Source: Paenibacillus radicis (ex Xue et al. 2023) (GTDB taxonomy: Bacteria > Bacillota > Bacilli > Paenibacillales > NBRC-103111). Taken from it: a stretch of 64,000 bases of DNA. The stretch lies in contig NZ_JANQBD010000010.1 of assembly GCF_024722015.1 (NCBI RefSeq), positions 186,001-250,000 of the forward strand, given 5' to 3'. Both the position numbers and the translations under genes were made by a program. Below are positions 51,101-64,000 of the stretch, one piece after another (within the stretch, counting starts at the first letter, position 1; every line of letters starts with the position of its first letter). The notes beneath the pieces were generated by a model, which saw only the letters and a program-made list of their open reading frames with translations, had not been told where the DNA came from and did not search any database.

Positions 51101-52804
51101 ATGGATATAAAGACGAAAATCTTTTTGAGCTCAGTAGTGTTTGTTTCGGTCACATTAGGGTTTGTCCTTACTACCATGTTCTCATCCTCAAAAACAGAGA
51201 AGGCTTACGAGCGATTGATCTACACGGATCAACAAATCGCTTTCCATATTCGCTCTATTCAATATATCCTGGCGGAAATATCGAATGACGAACAAGGCTA
51301 CCTGCTGACAGGCCTTCCGACTTATGTGGAGCAAATGCGGAGCAGACAAGATACGCTAAAGGTAGATTTCGGGTCTATCCAGCTGCTGCCTCTTAATGGC
51401 GAGGATCTAATGGACATCAGGCAAGTCACAGAGGCTTATGAAAAGTATGAAGCTGCCATTCAGCGTGTCATGGATGCAGCAGGGTATGGTACAGGCCAAC
51501 GAGGACCGGTTTCCTACTCTTCAATTGCATCCCCATTTCTGGAGCAGCGCAACATCCGGAAAACCGTTGATCCACTGATTCAGAAGTTTCTGGATAGAAA
51601 GAGCCAGGAGATTGCGGATCGGACAACGGAAATTCAACAGGAGGAGCAAGTACGAAGAAATACATTGTTATCGGTCGGGATGATCGCGATGTTATATTCC
51701 ATCATACAAGCCTATCTGTTGATTCGTTCGATTAGGCCGCTCGGTCAGCTCAATAAACAGCTTCTGGAGATCGCAGATGGAGGCGGGGATTTGCATAGTA
51801 CCCTGCATATTTCTACTAAAGATGAGATCAGCAGGGTGGCGGACTCTTTTAATAAATTAATTAAAGGGTTCCGGCTCATGTTTATTGAGATTAAGGAGAC
51901 CTCGGAACGGGTAGGCGCCACTTCCGTTTTGTTGAACGCAAGTGTTGGCGAGATAAAACAGACCGTTCAGCATACGGTCAGTGTGATGGAGACGTTAACG
52001 ACCGGAGTCGACCGGCAAGCTCGCAGTGTGGGTCAGACGGAAGAAACAGTCAAAGAGATGGTGACGGGAATGCGTAACATAGCCGTATCATCGATACAAG
52101 TTGCTGATCTCGCGAGTGAAACCTCCTCCGATGCTATAGCTGGAAGCCTCTCTATCCGCAGAGCTTTAGGGCAAATGGAGAATATCAGCTCCAGTGTGAA
52201 ACTATCGTCGGACGCCGTGAATTCGTTAGCGGAGAAGACGGAACGTATCGACAATATCATACAGTTGGTAGGCCATATATCCAGACAGACGAACCTGCTC
52301 GCGCTGAACGCGGCGATAGAGGCATCACGAGCAGGAGAACATGGCCGGGGGTTTGCGGTTGTCGCTGCCGAAGTGCGAAAGCTGGCTGAGCAAACCTCCC
52401 TATTTTCCCATCAGATATCGGAGTACATTCAACAAATTCAGCAAAATATCGAACAAGTCATTGCTTCCATGGCCGACGGGACAAGAGAGGTGTTCATAGG
52501 GATTGAAGTCATGCAAAATGCCGAACAGTCCTTCAACAACATCCAAAGCTCGATTCAAAAAGTGTCTGATCAGGTGCATGGAGTTTCGGCAGCAGCGGAA
52601 CAGCTTACAGCTGGGGCAGATGAAATCATTGTCTCTATTGAACAAATCGCAAGCGTAACGGATGCCGCTTCGAACGGAGTGGTAAACGTCAGCGCGGCGT
52701 CTGAGGAGCAATTGGCATCGATGGAAGAGATTGGTGTTTCCGTAATGCGCCTTACTGACATATCGCATAAATTGCAGCAGTTGGTGGCCGGCTTTAAGAT
52801 TTAG
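51101..52804 (+). CDS. methyl-accepting chemotaxis protein with CHASE3 sensor
   Basis: The 567-residue receptor has two membrane segments (about 8-28 and 186-206) around a CHASE3-type helical sensor (about 33-175, with [30 protein letters not shown]), a HAMP domain (about 207-260) and a cytoplasmic signalling domain with the conserved tip [44 protein letters not shown] at 51101 follows AGGGGGTG. It lies in the transporter-phosphatase gene run and may steer cells towards the same nutrient, though CHASE3 ligands are unknown. Confidence 0.88.
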   Translation: MDIKTKIFLSSVVFVSVTLGFVLTTMFSSSKTEKAYERLIYTDQQIAFHIRSIQYILAEISNDEQGYLLTGLPTYVEQMRSRQDTLKVDFGSIQLLPLNGEDLMDIRQVTEAYEKYEAAIQRVMDAAGYGTGQRGPVSYSSIASPFLEQRNIRKTVDPLIQKFLDRKSQEIADRTTEIQQEEQVRRNTLLSVGMIAMLYSIIQAYLLIRSIRPLGQLNKQLLEIADGGGDLHSTLHISTKDEISRVADSFNKLIKGFRLMFIEIKETSERVGATSVLLNASVGEIKQTVQHTVSVMETLTTGVDRQARSVGQTEETVKEMVTGMRNIAVSSIQVADLASETSSDAIAGSLSIRRALGQMENISSSVKLSSDAVNSLAEKTERIDNIIQLVGHISRQTNLLALNAAIEASRAGEHGRGFAVVAAEVRKLAEQTSLFSHQISEYIQQIQQNIEQVIASMADGTREVFIGIEVMQNAEQSFNNIQSSIQKVSDQVHGVSAAAEQLTAGADEIIVSIEQIASVTDAASNGVVNVSAASEEQLASMEEIGVSVMRLTDISHKLQQLVAGFKI

Positions 52805-52827
52805 GAAAGTGAGGGAGCTGAACGACT

Positions 52828-54168
52828 GTGGAAATGATACGGGACGTACTTGGGCAGTCTCACGTCACATTGGAACCTGATCAGGATCGGGAAGTCGTTT
52901 CGTTAAACTATTCAATAAACGATCATCAGTATGAGTTGCGTTCATTCTATTTCGCTCAATTGCTGAAAGGAAATCCTCGGGCGATTCAGCAATTTGACCA
53001 TCTGATGGAGCTGTTCCGCGTCCCGTTACAAAAGAAGCATTTGATAATGATGGTGATCCGATTTGACGATTTCCATCAAGCCTTACTCAAGGCTAAGATT
53101 CAATCCAGAGAATTGCTCGATCTGGCGATGATGAACATTATGGATGAAACTCTACGGATGGAGGCTAATAACGGGTGCAGCTTTCAATACAAAGATGACA
53201 CGTATGTCGTCCTTTTCAATCGAATGCATACCAGTACGAGGTCGATTCGTGAGTCGCTTGTTCATTGTGCGTCTCGAATAACCAGCCATTTGCTCCAGTA
53301 TTTGAATATATCCGTTTCTATTGATATTGGGTTGCCTCATTCAGATCTTTATACGCTTGGACAGCAGTACGAACAAGGTGTGGAGGCGATCAGTGCCAAG
53401 CAGTTCTATGGCAGGAGGACCGTTTCGTGGAGTCAAGATAGCCGTATAGCCAAACAGGAGAACGAATACCAATCGGCTCTCACGCTAATCTCTCATGTAT
53501 CCAAGCGTTTAGAAATGGGGGAATACGGGAGCATACAGCATGAAATTAGTCAGTTTTTGGATCAAATCGAGGTCGATCAGCGTCTGGCTGAGAAGCAAGT
53601 TAAAGCATTTTGCCTCGATATCGTGTATTTGCTTCTACAGCATAAGCGGCAGCAGCCGCTCCCAGGCGAGGTGCTGGAGCATCGTGATGGAACAGCTCTG
53701 CACGAAGCGATTCTCCAGCTGTCTTCCTTTCAAAAGGTGAAATGGTGGATGAGAAGCTGGCTGGAGCAGTGGTTGGAGGCAGTCTCCTCTCCCAGGCAGC
53801 CTTATACCGAGCCGATTCAAAAAGCTCATGACTACATCGCAAGTCATTTTGAAGAGGAGATGTCCCTTCAGAAAATAGCGCATATGGTGCACTTGAACAA
53901 AACCTATTTATGCGAGCAGTTTAAAAAAGAAACCGGAATCAGCTTCACCGATTATTTGACCCGGCTGCGGATTTCGAGAGCGAAGGAACTCATTTTATTG
54001 GGCGATTATAAAATTAGCGATTTGGCCGAGCGGGTCGGATATCCGAACAGCAGTTATTTCACGAGAGTATTCAAGAAAATTATGGGCATGACCCCGCTTG
54101 ATTTCAAACAATCGGCAAAACATCAAAAACATTTGCATTCTCCGGCAGTATCCCGGTCCTCTCTTTGA
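52828..54168 (+). CDS. AraC-family regulator with uncharacterised N-terminal region
   Basis: The 446-residue protein ends in an AraC helix-turn-helix pair (about residues 340-435: AHDYIASHFEEEMSLQKIAHMVHLNKTYLCEQFKKETGISFTDYLTRLRISRAKELI and LAERVGYPNSSYFTRVFKKIMGMTPLDF). The first 330 residues resemble the middle part of YesN-type regulators but have no receiver domain. GTG at 52828 or ATG at 52834 are both possible. It closes the LacI-AfuABC-phosphatase group and is followed by a terminator; its targets could be this group or the S-layer enzyme downstream. Confidence 0.85.
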   Translation: MEMIRDVLGQSHVTLEPDQDREVVSLNYSINDHQYELRSFYFAQLLKGNPRAIQQFDHLMELFRVPLQKKHLIMMVIRFDDFHQALLKAKIQSRELLDLAMMNIMDETLRMEANNGCSFQYKDDTYVVLFNRMHTSTRSIRESLVHCASRITSHLLQYLNISVSIDIGLPHSDLYTLGQQYEQGVEAISAKQFYGRRTVSWSQDSRIAKQENEYQSALTLISHVSKRLEMGEYGSIQHEISQFLDQIEVDQRLAEKQVKAFCLDIVYLLLQHKRQQPLPGEVLEHRDGTALHEAILQLSSFQKVKWWMRSWLEQWLEAVSSPRQPYTEPIQKAHDYIASHFEEEMSLQKIAHMVHLNKTYLCEQFKKETGISFTDYLTRLRISRAKELILLGDYKISDLAERVGYPNSSYFTRVFKKIMGMTPLDFKQSAKHQKHLHSPAVSRSSL

Positions 54169-54228
54169 GGAACGGGAATTAATAAGAAATTCCATTATGT
54201 TGGCGGGCGAATAGGCGTGCTTTGTACA

Positions 54229-54279
54229 AAAACAGAGAGAGACGGGAAGTAATTGTTCCGTTAATTCTCTGTTTTTTTT
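54229..54279 (+). terminator. intrinsic terminator after the AraC gene
   Basis: AAAACAGAGA (54229-54238) pairs with TCTCTGTTTT (54266-54275), followed by TTTT. Confidence 0.85.
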
Positions 54280-54465
54280 GCTTTTCAAGTGATTGAGGAA
54301 GAGTGATTCCGCTATTGTTCAACACTACCGTGGATGCAGCATAAGATTGGTGAAAATATGGATAATTTTACCGAAGATGTGGAAAAACAAAATGAGCAAT
54401 CCCCTTTAAGATTAAGGACATAGCGGTATTTTGCTGCTCTATAAACTTTAAGGAGGATCCAGTTC

Positions 54466-57400
54466 ATGCACAAAGCGAAAATGATGTTGAGCGGCTTCAC
54501 CGCATTTGTAATGTGTACATCCATGCTTGGCGGATTAGGTATGACAACCGCTGAAGCAGCAGAAACGGCGCCGGCACAGGCTGCGATAATATCAGTGGAT
54601 GCGGGTAAGGTGCTGCGTGACATCAATCCGGATATTTACGGAACGAATCACCGATATTACGGCAATGGGGTCAATATGTGGGATACGGCCAACAACCGTG
54701 CGTTTCCCGAGTTTGAGAAGCAATATGACGACATCGGCCTGAAGTCGATCCGCTACCCGGGAGGCACTTCAGGGAACCTGCTGCAATGGAAGCGGGCTAT
54801 CGGAACGATCGAGCAACGGACCAAAGTCCGCACGATCAACAGGGACGCGCCTGAGGTGGCGACCTATGGAATCGACGAAGCGGCCCGATTCGCAGAGAAG
54901 AACAACCTTACGCTTGTGATGAATTACGGAGCAGGTTCGGGCAATGCGCAGGATGCGGCGGATCTGGTCGAATATTTTAACTCACCGAACGATGGAAAAC
55001 ATCCATGGGCAGCAGAGCGAGCGAAGAATGGCCATCCGGAACCGTATAACGTGAAGCATTTTGAGATCGGCAACGAATTTTTCCTGCTTCCGGGGATGGA
55101 ATATTGGATGGGCGGTGAATCCGATAAATCGCCTGAGCAGCTGTATGTTCACGGAGGAACTGTGAAATTTACGGATCAGGGCGTCGGGCTGATCGATGAC
55201 TTTAGGACTGCTGCGGCCAACAGTGACGGTAAGCCTAATCAAAAGAAGTACGTGAAATATGCGCCTGTCGATGCGGGCACCGGTGTGGTTAAAGCAAATG
55301 ATGTAATCTGGACGAAGGTGAACACGCTGCAAGGCGCGGGTGCGCAAAATGTATATACGATCGATGAACCGAATGGAGTCATTCAATTCGGGGACGGCGT
55401 GAACGGCAACATTCCGGCATCAGGCAGCCGCATCACGATTACGTACAAAACGACGCATGACGGCTTCGATAAGTATTACAAGCTGATGAAACAGGTTGAT
55501 CCGTCGATCAAAATTTACAGTAATATGTATGAAGACGAAGCGATCTCCGAATTCGGTAAAACCATTCCTTATGACGGCATGGTCATCCATCCGTACACTG
55601 CATTTTTCCTTAATGGCAGTCAAGGTCCGGCGGTTCCTTACAACGACCCGGATAAATTTTACGAAACCTTTATGCTGGACGCAGAAAGTAAAATCAATGA
55701 CATTCAAACATTGACCAATAAAATGGTAGCGGCTACCGGCAACCCCAATTTATACGCCATTCCAACCGAGCACGGTATGCTGGACAATAACGGTCCTGAA
55801 TTCTATCAGCTATCGCTTGGCAATGCGCTGTATTCAGCAAGTATGCAAATGTCGATCATCGATATGGGGATTCCTCTGGCACAACGGCATTCCTTGATCG
55901 ACTACCGCAAGGCTGAGCGGAATATGGGGACGATTGGCAATAATCTGGCGCTGCTTTCCAGCGATACGTATTTGCAATCGGCTTCAGCCAAAATGTTCAA
56001 AATGTTTACGCATATGACCGGTGACAAACAAGTCGATGCCAAGATCGCTAACAATCCGGTCAAAACGACCTACAATGGTAAATCACTCAATAAATTAAAA
56101 ACGGTTGCCTCCAAGAAAGGAAATGACTTGTATTTGATGGTATTGAACCAAGATGAATCGGATCAAGTAACGGCCAAAGTGCAACTGGCCAACCATGCTG
56201 CAAAATCAGCGGAAGTATGGACTTTAAATTCGGTTACCCATGCAACCTACAATACGGACAGCAATCCCAATGCCGTGGATATTCAAAAGAAAACGATGGC
56301 GGTAACTTCGTCCAATGTAAATTACACCTTTCCGGCACATTCCCTAACAGCATTCAAGTTTACATTGGATGGGGGGCCAGCTGCGAAAATTTCACTGGAT
56401 GCAAGTAAAGTATTACGCGACATCAACTCCGACATTTTCGGAACCAATCATCGTTACTACAGCAATGGAGTTAACATGTGGGATGCCGTGAACAACCGAG
56501 TGTTTCCGGAATTTGATAAGCAATACGGCGATGTGGGGTTAAAGTCAATTCGCTATCCGGGAGGGACTTCCGCCGATACACTCCATTGGAAAAGGGCAAT
56601 AGGACCACTGGAGGACCGTCAAAAGGTTAGAACCATTAATCGTAACGCCCCGGAAACGGCGACTTTTGGCTATGACGAGGCAGCTAGGTTTGCGGAAAAG
56701 CAGGGGGCCACGCTTGTGATCGATTACGGGATCGGAGTTGGCAATGCTCAGGATGCTGCCGATTTGGTGGAATATTACAACTCACCTAACGATGGTAAGC
56801 ATCCATGGGCGGCGAAGCGTGCTCAGAATGGGCATCTTGAGCCTTACAATGTAAAGCATTTTGAAATAGGAAATCAAACCTGGTATCCCGGTGAGCGCTA
56901 TTGGATGGAGGGTCAGCCTGAGAGCGAATACCGTAATTTGTATATTAATGGAGGAACGGTTGCAATCACAGATCAGCAGGTCGGCCTTATTGATGATTGG
57001 AGAGAGCCTGCTTCCAAGAGTGATGGAAAACCCAATCAGGTGAAATACGTTAAGTATGCGCCGGTCAATCCGGCGACGGGTGTCATCAAAGTAGGGGGTA
57101 CAACGTGGACTAAGGTTAATTCTCTTCAAGGCGCCGGCAGCCAAAATGTGTACGTATTAGATGAACGCATAGGAATTATTCAATTCGGCGATGGGGTAAA
57201 TGGCAACATTCCTGCTGCCGGAAGCATAATAACGATCTCCTACCAGAGCACGCACGACGGGTTTAAAGATTATTACAAGCAGATGAAGCTGGTAGATCCT
57301 TCGATCAAGATTTACAGCAGCTTGTATGATGCCCAAGCTATCCAGGAGTTCGGTAATAAGGTTCCATACGATGGTATGGTCATTCATCCCTATTCCTATG

Positions 57401-59202
57401 TTAATTTTGGGGAAGGAACGGCTGTTATACCTACTGGCAACATGGATCATTACTATGAAGGGATAATGCAAGAGGCTGAAGCGAAAGTCAAAGAAGTCAG
57501 CGCATTGCAGGAGGCCATGGTTAAAGGCTCGGGCAACAGCAAGGTTTATCCTTTTCCAAGCGAGCACGGTTTAATTGATCCAACTGGGCCTAACGGTACG
57601 AAAAACTATCAATTATCAATGGGCAGCGCCTTATACACGGCTAGTATGCAGATGGGCTTTATTGATATGGGATTGCCTATAGCTCAGCGGCATTCTCTGG
57701 TTGATTTTTTTGTCGATGGTCCTAAGGGCTCCAATATTGCTGGCAACCTTGCACTCTTCTCCAGCCAAACTTATTTGCAATCGGCCTCGGCGAAGATGTT
57801 TAAGCTATTCACCCATATGACGGGGGATAAACAAATAGATGCGAAGATCGACAATAATCCATCCCGAACGAGCTATAACGGCAAGCCTTTAAATAAATTA
57901 AAGGTGGTTGCATCCAAGAAAGGCAGCGATGTTTACTTAACTGTATTGAACCAGGATGAATCGGATGATGTTTCAGCTAGTGTGCAGTTATCCGGCTATA
58001 AACCGGCAAGTACTGCAGAAGTATGGTCTCTGAATTCCGTATCCCATGCTACGTATAACACGGATGCTAATCCGAAAGCGGTCGATATTCAGGTCAGTAC
58101 ATTGAACGCTGATTCCAATGGGCTAACCTACACATTCCCGGCTCACTCTTTGACAGCATTCAAGTTTACAGCCCAAAAAGAAGAAGCTTCTCATCGCCCT
58201 AGTCGTGGAGGCGGCGGCGGATCGGCAGCAGCTTCCACAAGCCAAAGCAGCGCTACAATCCCGGCGGGAGCCTCTGGCAGCGTGAATTTGGGCGAAGAGT
58301 TTAAGCTGACTGTACCGGCAGGCGCATCGACCGAGGTGCTGAACATCACCTTACAAAAAATTATGAATAGTGATAATTTAAAACCTAAGCAGATGTCATT
58401 TGTTAGTCCGGTTTTTGAGCTGCTCAAAAATGTCAGCGGCAATTTCCTGAAGCCGGTAACCCTCAGTTTGAAATATGATGTCACGCAAGCCGGTAATAAG
58501 AAGGTGGCGATTTTCTATTACAAAGAAGAAGACAAGCAATGGATTGAGGTTGGCGGAACAGTGAGTGGAGATACAGTAACCGTATCGGTGGATCATTTCA
58601 CCAAGTTCGCCGTTTTAGCTGTAGACCATGAACTCCCAAATCCTAAAAACGAAGTGCCGAAAAACAATTGGACGGATATCCAAGGCCACTGGTCGGAATC
58701 TAAACTCAAGGAAGCATTTGATAAGGGCATTATCGATGGGTATGCGGACCGAACCTTCCGTCCAGACGGCACCATCACTCGCGCTGAGTTCACTGTGATG
58801 CTAGCCAGAGCTTTGAAGCTGCAAGGGAATGGCGCGAAGCTGACTTTTTCCGATGCTGGTCAAATTCCGGATTGGGCTCTGGAAGGCGTGAGCCGGACAG
58901 TGAATATCGGGTTGGTCTCAGGGTATGAGGACAACACGTTCCGTGCTGATCGACCAGTAACACGAGCTGAAATCGTGGTGATGGTAGCGCGTGCGCTCAA
59001 GGTATCTGATAAAGGGCTGTCTGCGACAGGCTTTGCCGACGATGCTTCCATTCCGGTATGGGCCAAAGGCGCAATCGCAGCTGCGTCTCAACAAGGAATC
59101 GTAAGCGGACAAGCGAATAATATGTTTGCGCCAAATCATAACGCGACAAGAGCGGAAGTGACGGTAACCCTGTTGCGAATGCTGCAGCATGTTCAACCTT
59201 AA
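54466..59202 (+). CDS. S-layer-anchored protein with duplicated glycosidase-like units
   Basis: The 1578-residue protein has a signal peptide (about 1-32, cut near AEA-AET), two tandem copies of a 600-residue unit (about 43-640 and 642-1238), a glycine-rich linker, a ZU5-like beta domain (about 1265-1385) and three SLH repeats (about 1400-1578) that bind wall polymers. Each unit looks like a clan-A glycosidase barrel of the arabinofuranosidase type (DINPDIYGTNHRYY, SIRYPGGTS) with a terminal beta-sandwich. Unit 1 keeps the acid/base candidate E204 (IGNEFF) and nucleophile candidate E435 (TEHG). Unit 2 has Q804 (IGNQTW) in place of the first and keeps E1033 (SEHG). AAGGAGGATCC precedes the ATG. 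Confidence 0.8.
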   Translation: MHKAKMMLSGFTAFVMCTSMLGGLGMTTAEAAETAPAQAAIISVDAGKVLRDINPDIYGTNHRYYGNGVNMWDTANNRAFPEFEKQYDDIGLKSIRYPGGTSGNLLQWKRAIGTIEQRTKVRTINRDAPEVATYGIDEAARFAEKNNLTLVMNYGAGSGNAQDAADLVEYFNSPNDGKHPWAAERAKNGHPEPYNVKHFEIGNEFFLLPGMEYWMGGESDKSPEQLYVHGGTVKFTDQGVGLIDDFRTAAANSDGKPNQKKYVKYAPVDAGTGVVKANDVIWTKVNTLQGAGAQNVYTIDEPNGVIQFGDGVNGNIPASGSRITITYKTTHDGFDKYYKLMKQVDPSIKIYSNMYEDEAISEFGKTIPYDGMVIHPYTAFFLNGSQGPAVPYNDPDKFYETFMLDAESKINDIQTLTNKMVAATGNPNLYAIPTEHGMLDNNGPEFYQLSLGNALYSASMQMSIIDMGIPLAQRHSLIDYRKAERNMGTIGNNLALLSSDTYLQSASAKMFKMFTHMTGDKQVDAKIANNPVKTTYNGKSLNKLKTVASKKGNDLYLMVLNQDESDQVTAKVQLANHAAKSAEVWTLNSVTHATYNTDSNPNAVDIQKKTMAVTSSNVNYTFPAHSLTAFKFTLDGGPAAKISLDASKVLRDINSDIFGTNHRYYSNGVNMWDAVNNRVFPEFDKQYGDVGLKSIRYPGGTSADTLHWKRAIGPLEDRQKVRTINRNAPETATFGYDEAARFAEKQGATLVIDYGIGVGNAQDAADLVEYYNSPNDGKHPWAAKRAQNGHLEPYNVKHFEIGNQTWYPGERYWMEGQPESEYRNLYINGGTVAITDQQVGLIDDWREPASKSDGKPNQVKYVKYAPVNPATGVIKVGGTTWTKVNSLQGAGSQNVYVLDERIGIIQFGDGVNGNIPAAGSIITISYQSTHDGFKDYYKQMKLVDPSIKIYSSLYDAQAIQEFGNKVPYDGMVIHPYSYVNFGEGTAVIPTGNMDHYYEGIMQEAEAKVKEVSALQEAMVKGSGNSKVYPFPSEHGLIDPTGPNGTKNYQLSMGSALYTASMQMGFIDMGLPIAQRHSLVDFFVDGPKGSNIAGNLALFSSQTYLQSASAKMFKLFTHMTGDKQIDAKIDNNPSRTSYNGKPLNKLKVVASKKGSDVYLTVLNQDESDDVSASVQLSGYKPASTAEVWSLNSVSHATYNTDANPKAVDIQVSTLNADSNGLTYTFPAHSLTAFKFTAQKEEASHRPSRGGGGGSAAASTSQSSATIPAGASGSVNLGEEFKLTVPAGASTEVLNITLQKIMNSDNLKPKQMSFVSPVFELLKNVSGNFLKPVTLSLKYDVTQAGNKKVAIFYYKEEDKQWIEVGGTVSGDTVTVSVDHFTKFAVLAVDHELPNPKNEVPKNNWTDIQGHWSESKLKEAFDKGIIDGYADRTFRPDGTITRAEFTVMLARALKLQGNGAKLTFSDAGQIPDWALEGVSRTVNIGLVSGYEDNTFRADRPVTRAEIVVMVARALKVSDKGLSATGFADDASIPVWAKGAIAAASQQGIVSGQANNMFAPNHNATRAEVTVTLLRMLQHVQP

Positions 59203-59224
59203 TCAAATATGGGAACGGTGACAA

Positions 59225-59261
59225 GGGAGAAAACGGGGATGCTCGTTTTCTCCCTTTTTTT
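59225..59261 (+). terminator. intrinsic terminator after the S-layer enzyme
   Basis: GGGAGAAAACG (59225-59235) pairs perfectly with CGTTTTCTCCC (59244-59254) and seven T follow. Confidence 0.92.
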
Positions 59262-62964
<3,703 letters not shown>

Positions 62965-62981
62965 ACGGCAATAGATCCAAG

Positions 62982-63016
62982 CAACCCTGACAGACAGCTG
63001 TCAGGGTTGTTTATAT
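62982..63016 (+). terminator. intrinsic terminator after the beta-galactosidase gene
   Basis: CAACCCTGACAG (62982-62993), loop ACAG, CTGTCAGGGTTG (62998-63009) and TTTATAT. The 12-base stem is perfect. Confidence 0.88.
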
Positions 63017-63085
63017 ATAATAATGAAACGAGATTCCGGTCAGAAGGATATACAGCAAATAAAAGCTTAAACAGGAGGTAAATGC

Positions 63086-63722
63086 ATGAAAGCCGCAGCC
63101 ATTCAATTGAATTCAAAGTTAGATTTAGCGAAAACAGATAAGACCTACTATACAGCTCCTAATCATCCGCAGATAGTAACCTTGCCTAAGCTGACCTATT
63201 TGGCCGTTACGGATAAGGGTTCTCCGGACAGTCCAATCTTTGCACGTGCTACGGAAGCATTATACAAGCTGGCCTACAGTGTGAAAGCCATATGCAAAGC
63301 CGATGGGTGCGACTTTACGGTACCCAAGTTAGAGGGGTTATGGTGGGTCGAATCCGAACAAAACGCGCTCGAAGTCCCGAGGGAAGAATGGCATTGGAAA
63401 CTGCTCATCCGGCTGCCGGATTTTGCTCAATCAGATCAAATTGAGGATGCAAGGAGGCAAACAATAGCCAAAAAATAAAGGGATGGACACACTTCAACAT
63501 GTCACATTTGAAGCTATGGAGGAGGGAATGTCCGTACAGATGATGCATGTAGGTCCTTATTCTACGGAACCGGAGACGATAAACCAAATTCATGCGTTTA
63601 TGGAAACGAAGAAACTTGTGCAAAGCGGCTTGCATCATGAAATCTATTTATCTGATCCGCGTAAGGTTGACCCGACGGTACTTAAGACGATCCTGCGGCT
63701 TCCTGTAAGAGAGCTAAAGTAA
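63086..63722 (+). pseudogene. GyrI-like domain protein interrupted by a +1 frameshift
   Basis: The first frame (63086-63478, 130 residues, AGGAGG upstream) ends ARRQTIAKK and stop; the second (63483-63722, 79 residues) begins MDTLQHVTFEAMEEGMSVQMMHVGPYSTEPETI and ends LKTILRLPVRELK. Together they make one GyrI-like small-molecule-binding protein of about 210 residues, as in close family members. Removing one base, best T63476 in the A-rich run, joins them as AKKKGMDTLQ. The second part lacks its own ribosome site. This is either a recent pseudogene or a sequencing error in a homopolymer-like tract. Confidence 0.82.
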
Positions 63723-63750
63723 ACCAGCTATACAAGTCATAAAAATACAT

Positions 63751-63785
63751 GCTGTTAAGGGATATCCCTTGACAGCCTATTTTTG
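63751..63785 (+). terminator. terminator after the GyrI-like gene
   Basis: GCTGT-T-AAGGG (63751-63761) pairs with CCCTT-G-ACAGC (63766-63776) around ATAT, followed by CTATTTTT. Confidence 0.75.
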
Positions 63786-64000
63786 TTATTGCTCTATGTG
63801 GATAGTAGCCTACTTGTACGAATGATAAATAAAACAACATGTAACATAAATTTTTCCATATAAGGAAGTAAAAATTTACTTTACAATTATAAAATCGTTG
63901 CTGGGGAGGAGAGGATCCTAAGAAGAAGTATTGGAAGCGATGCCAAAAGCACTTGAAAGCAAGAAGCTCCCGTCATTAGGAAGCTGACACACAATTTTCC
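63786..64000. other. right-end intergenic stretch
   Basis: No gene is supported before the window ends. GGGGAGGAGAGG at 63902-63913 looks like a ribosome site but only very short frames follow it within the window. Confidence 0.4.

Noticed and set aside
63902..64000. Gene start at the right edge
   Set aside because: The ribosome-like GGGGAGGAGAGG is followed only by frames that stop within about 20 codons in the window.

Overview
The window looks like a chromosomal segment of a spore-forming, S-layer-bearing Gram-positive bacterium of the Paenibacillus type. This rests on strong AGGAGG ribosome binding sites with many TTG and GTG starts, moderate GC, a Cse60-type sporulation gene, a cell-wall enzyme ending in three SLH repeats, Fur boxes of the Bacillus 7-1-7 type, and many ABC sugar transporters with LacI, IclR, ROK and AraC regulators. 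I see no transposase, integrase, phage gene, tRNA, rRNA or CRISPR array; the accessory character lies in sugar-use modules and in intergenic repeats.

Layout. 1-183: end of an M20 peptidase. 348-842: DinB-like protein. 979-3667: sulfonate/nitrate/taurine-type ABC operon. 3909-9468: Fur-controlled ferric-siderophore uptake (binding protein, two permeases, nitroreductase) and an AraC regulator fused to a siderophore-binding domain; the ATPase is absent. 9569-9892: CHY zinc finger. 10119-14012: a gluconeogenic block, GapB-type GAPDH overlapping an SR1P-like GapA-binding peptide, which in turn overlaps pyruvate phosphate dikinase, with CcpN-like boxes upstream. 14178-18037: Gre-like factor, cse60, a large secreted protein. 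18317-25326: purine nucleoside scavenging (nucleoside hydrolase, CUT1 transporter without ATPase, IclR, amidohydrolase, xanthine phosphoribosyltransferase). 25562-28059: BlaI repressor, M56 protease, DsbA- and DsbB-like pair. 28508-31236: divergent xylR/xylA.

31503-35867: GNAT, sugar epimerase-like protein, Nudix, single ABC ATPase, MFS. 36062-42562: a sugar-acid cluster with two mandelate racemase/enolase-family enzymes, a DapA-family aldolase, an SDR, and GntR and IclR regulators. 42554-45072 holds little protein but much structure: a candidate structured RNA closed by an 11-bp perfect stem, two small genes, a six-copy tandem repeat and copies of a dispersed repeat. 45073-54168: LacI regulator, AfuABC-like transporter, inositol-monophosphatase-family phosphatase, CHASE3 chemoreceptor and AraC regulator, a plausible sugar-phosphate uptake module. 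54466-59202: a 1578-residue S-layer enzyme with two tandem glycosidase-like units, the second lacking the acid/base glutamate. 59956-62964: GH2 beta-galactosidase. 63086-63722: a GyrI-like gene broken by one frameshift.

The genes that work together are mostly nutrient-scavenging modules, each with its own local regulator. Three uptake systems here (siderophore, nucleoside, and by inference others) rely on an ATPase encoded elsewhere, as FeuABC does with YusV and CUT1 systems do with MsmX in Bacillus. The most interesting items are the gapB-SR1P-ppdK coupling, the candidate structured RNA at 42619-42843, the half-dead duplicated S-layer enzyme and the AfuABC-phosphatase module. All functional calls are from reading the sequence; no database search was run.
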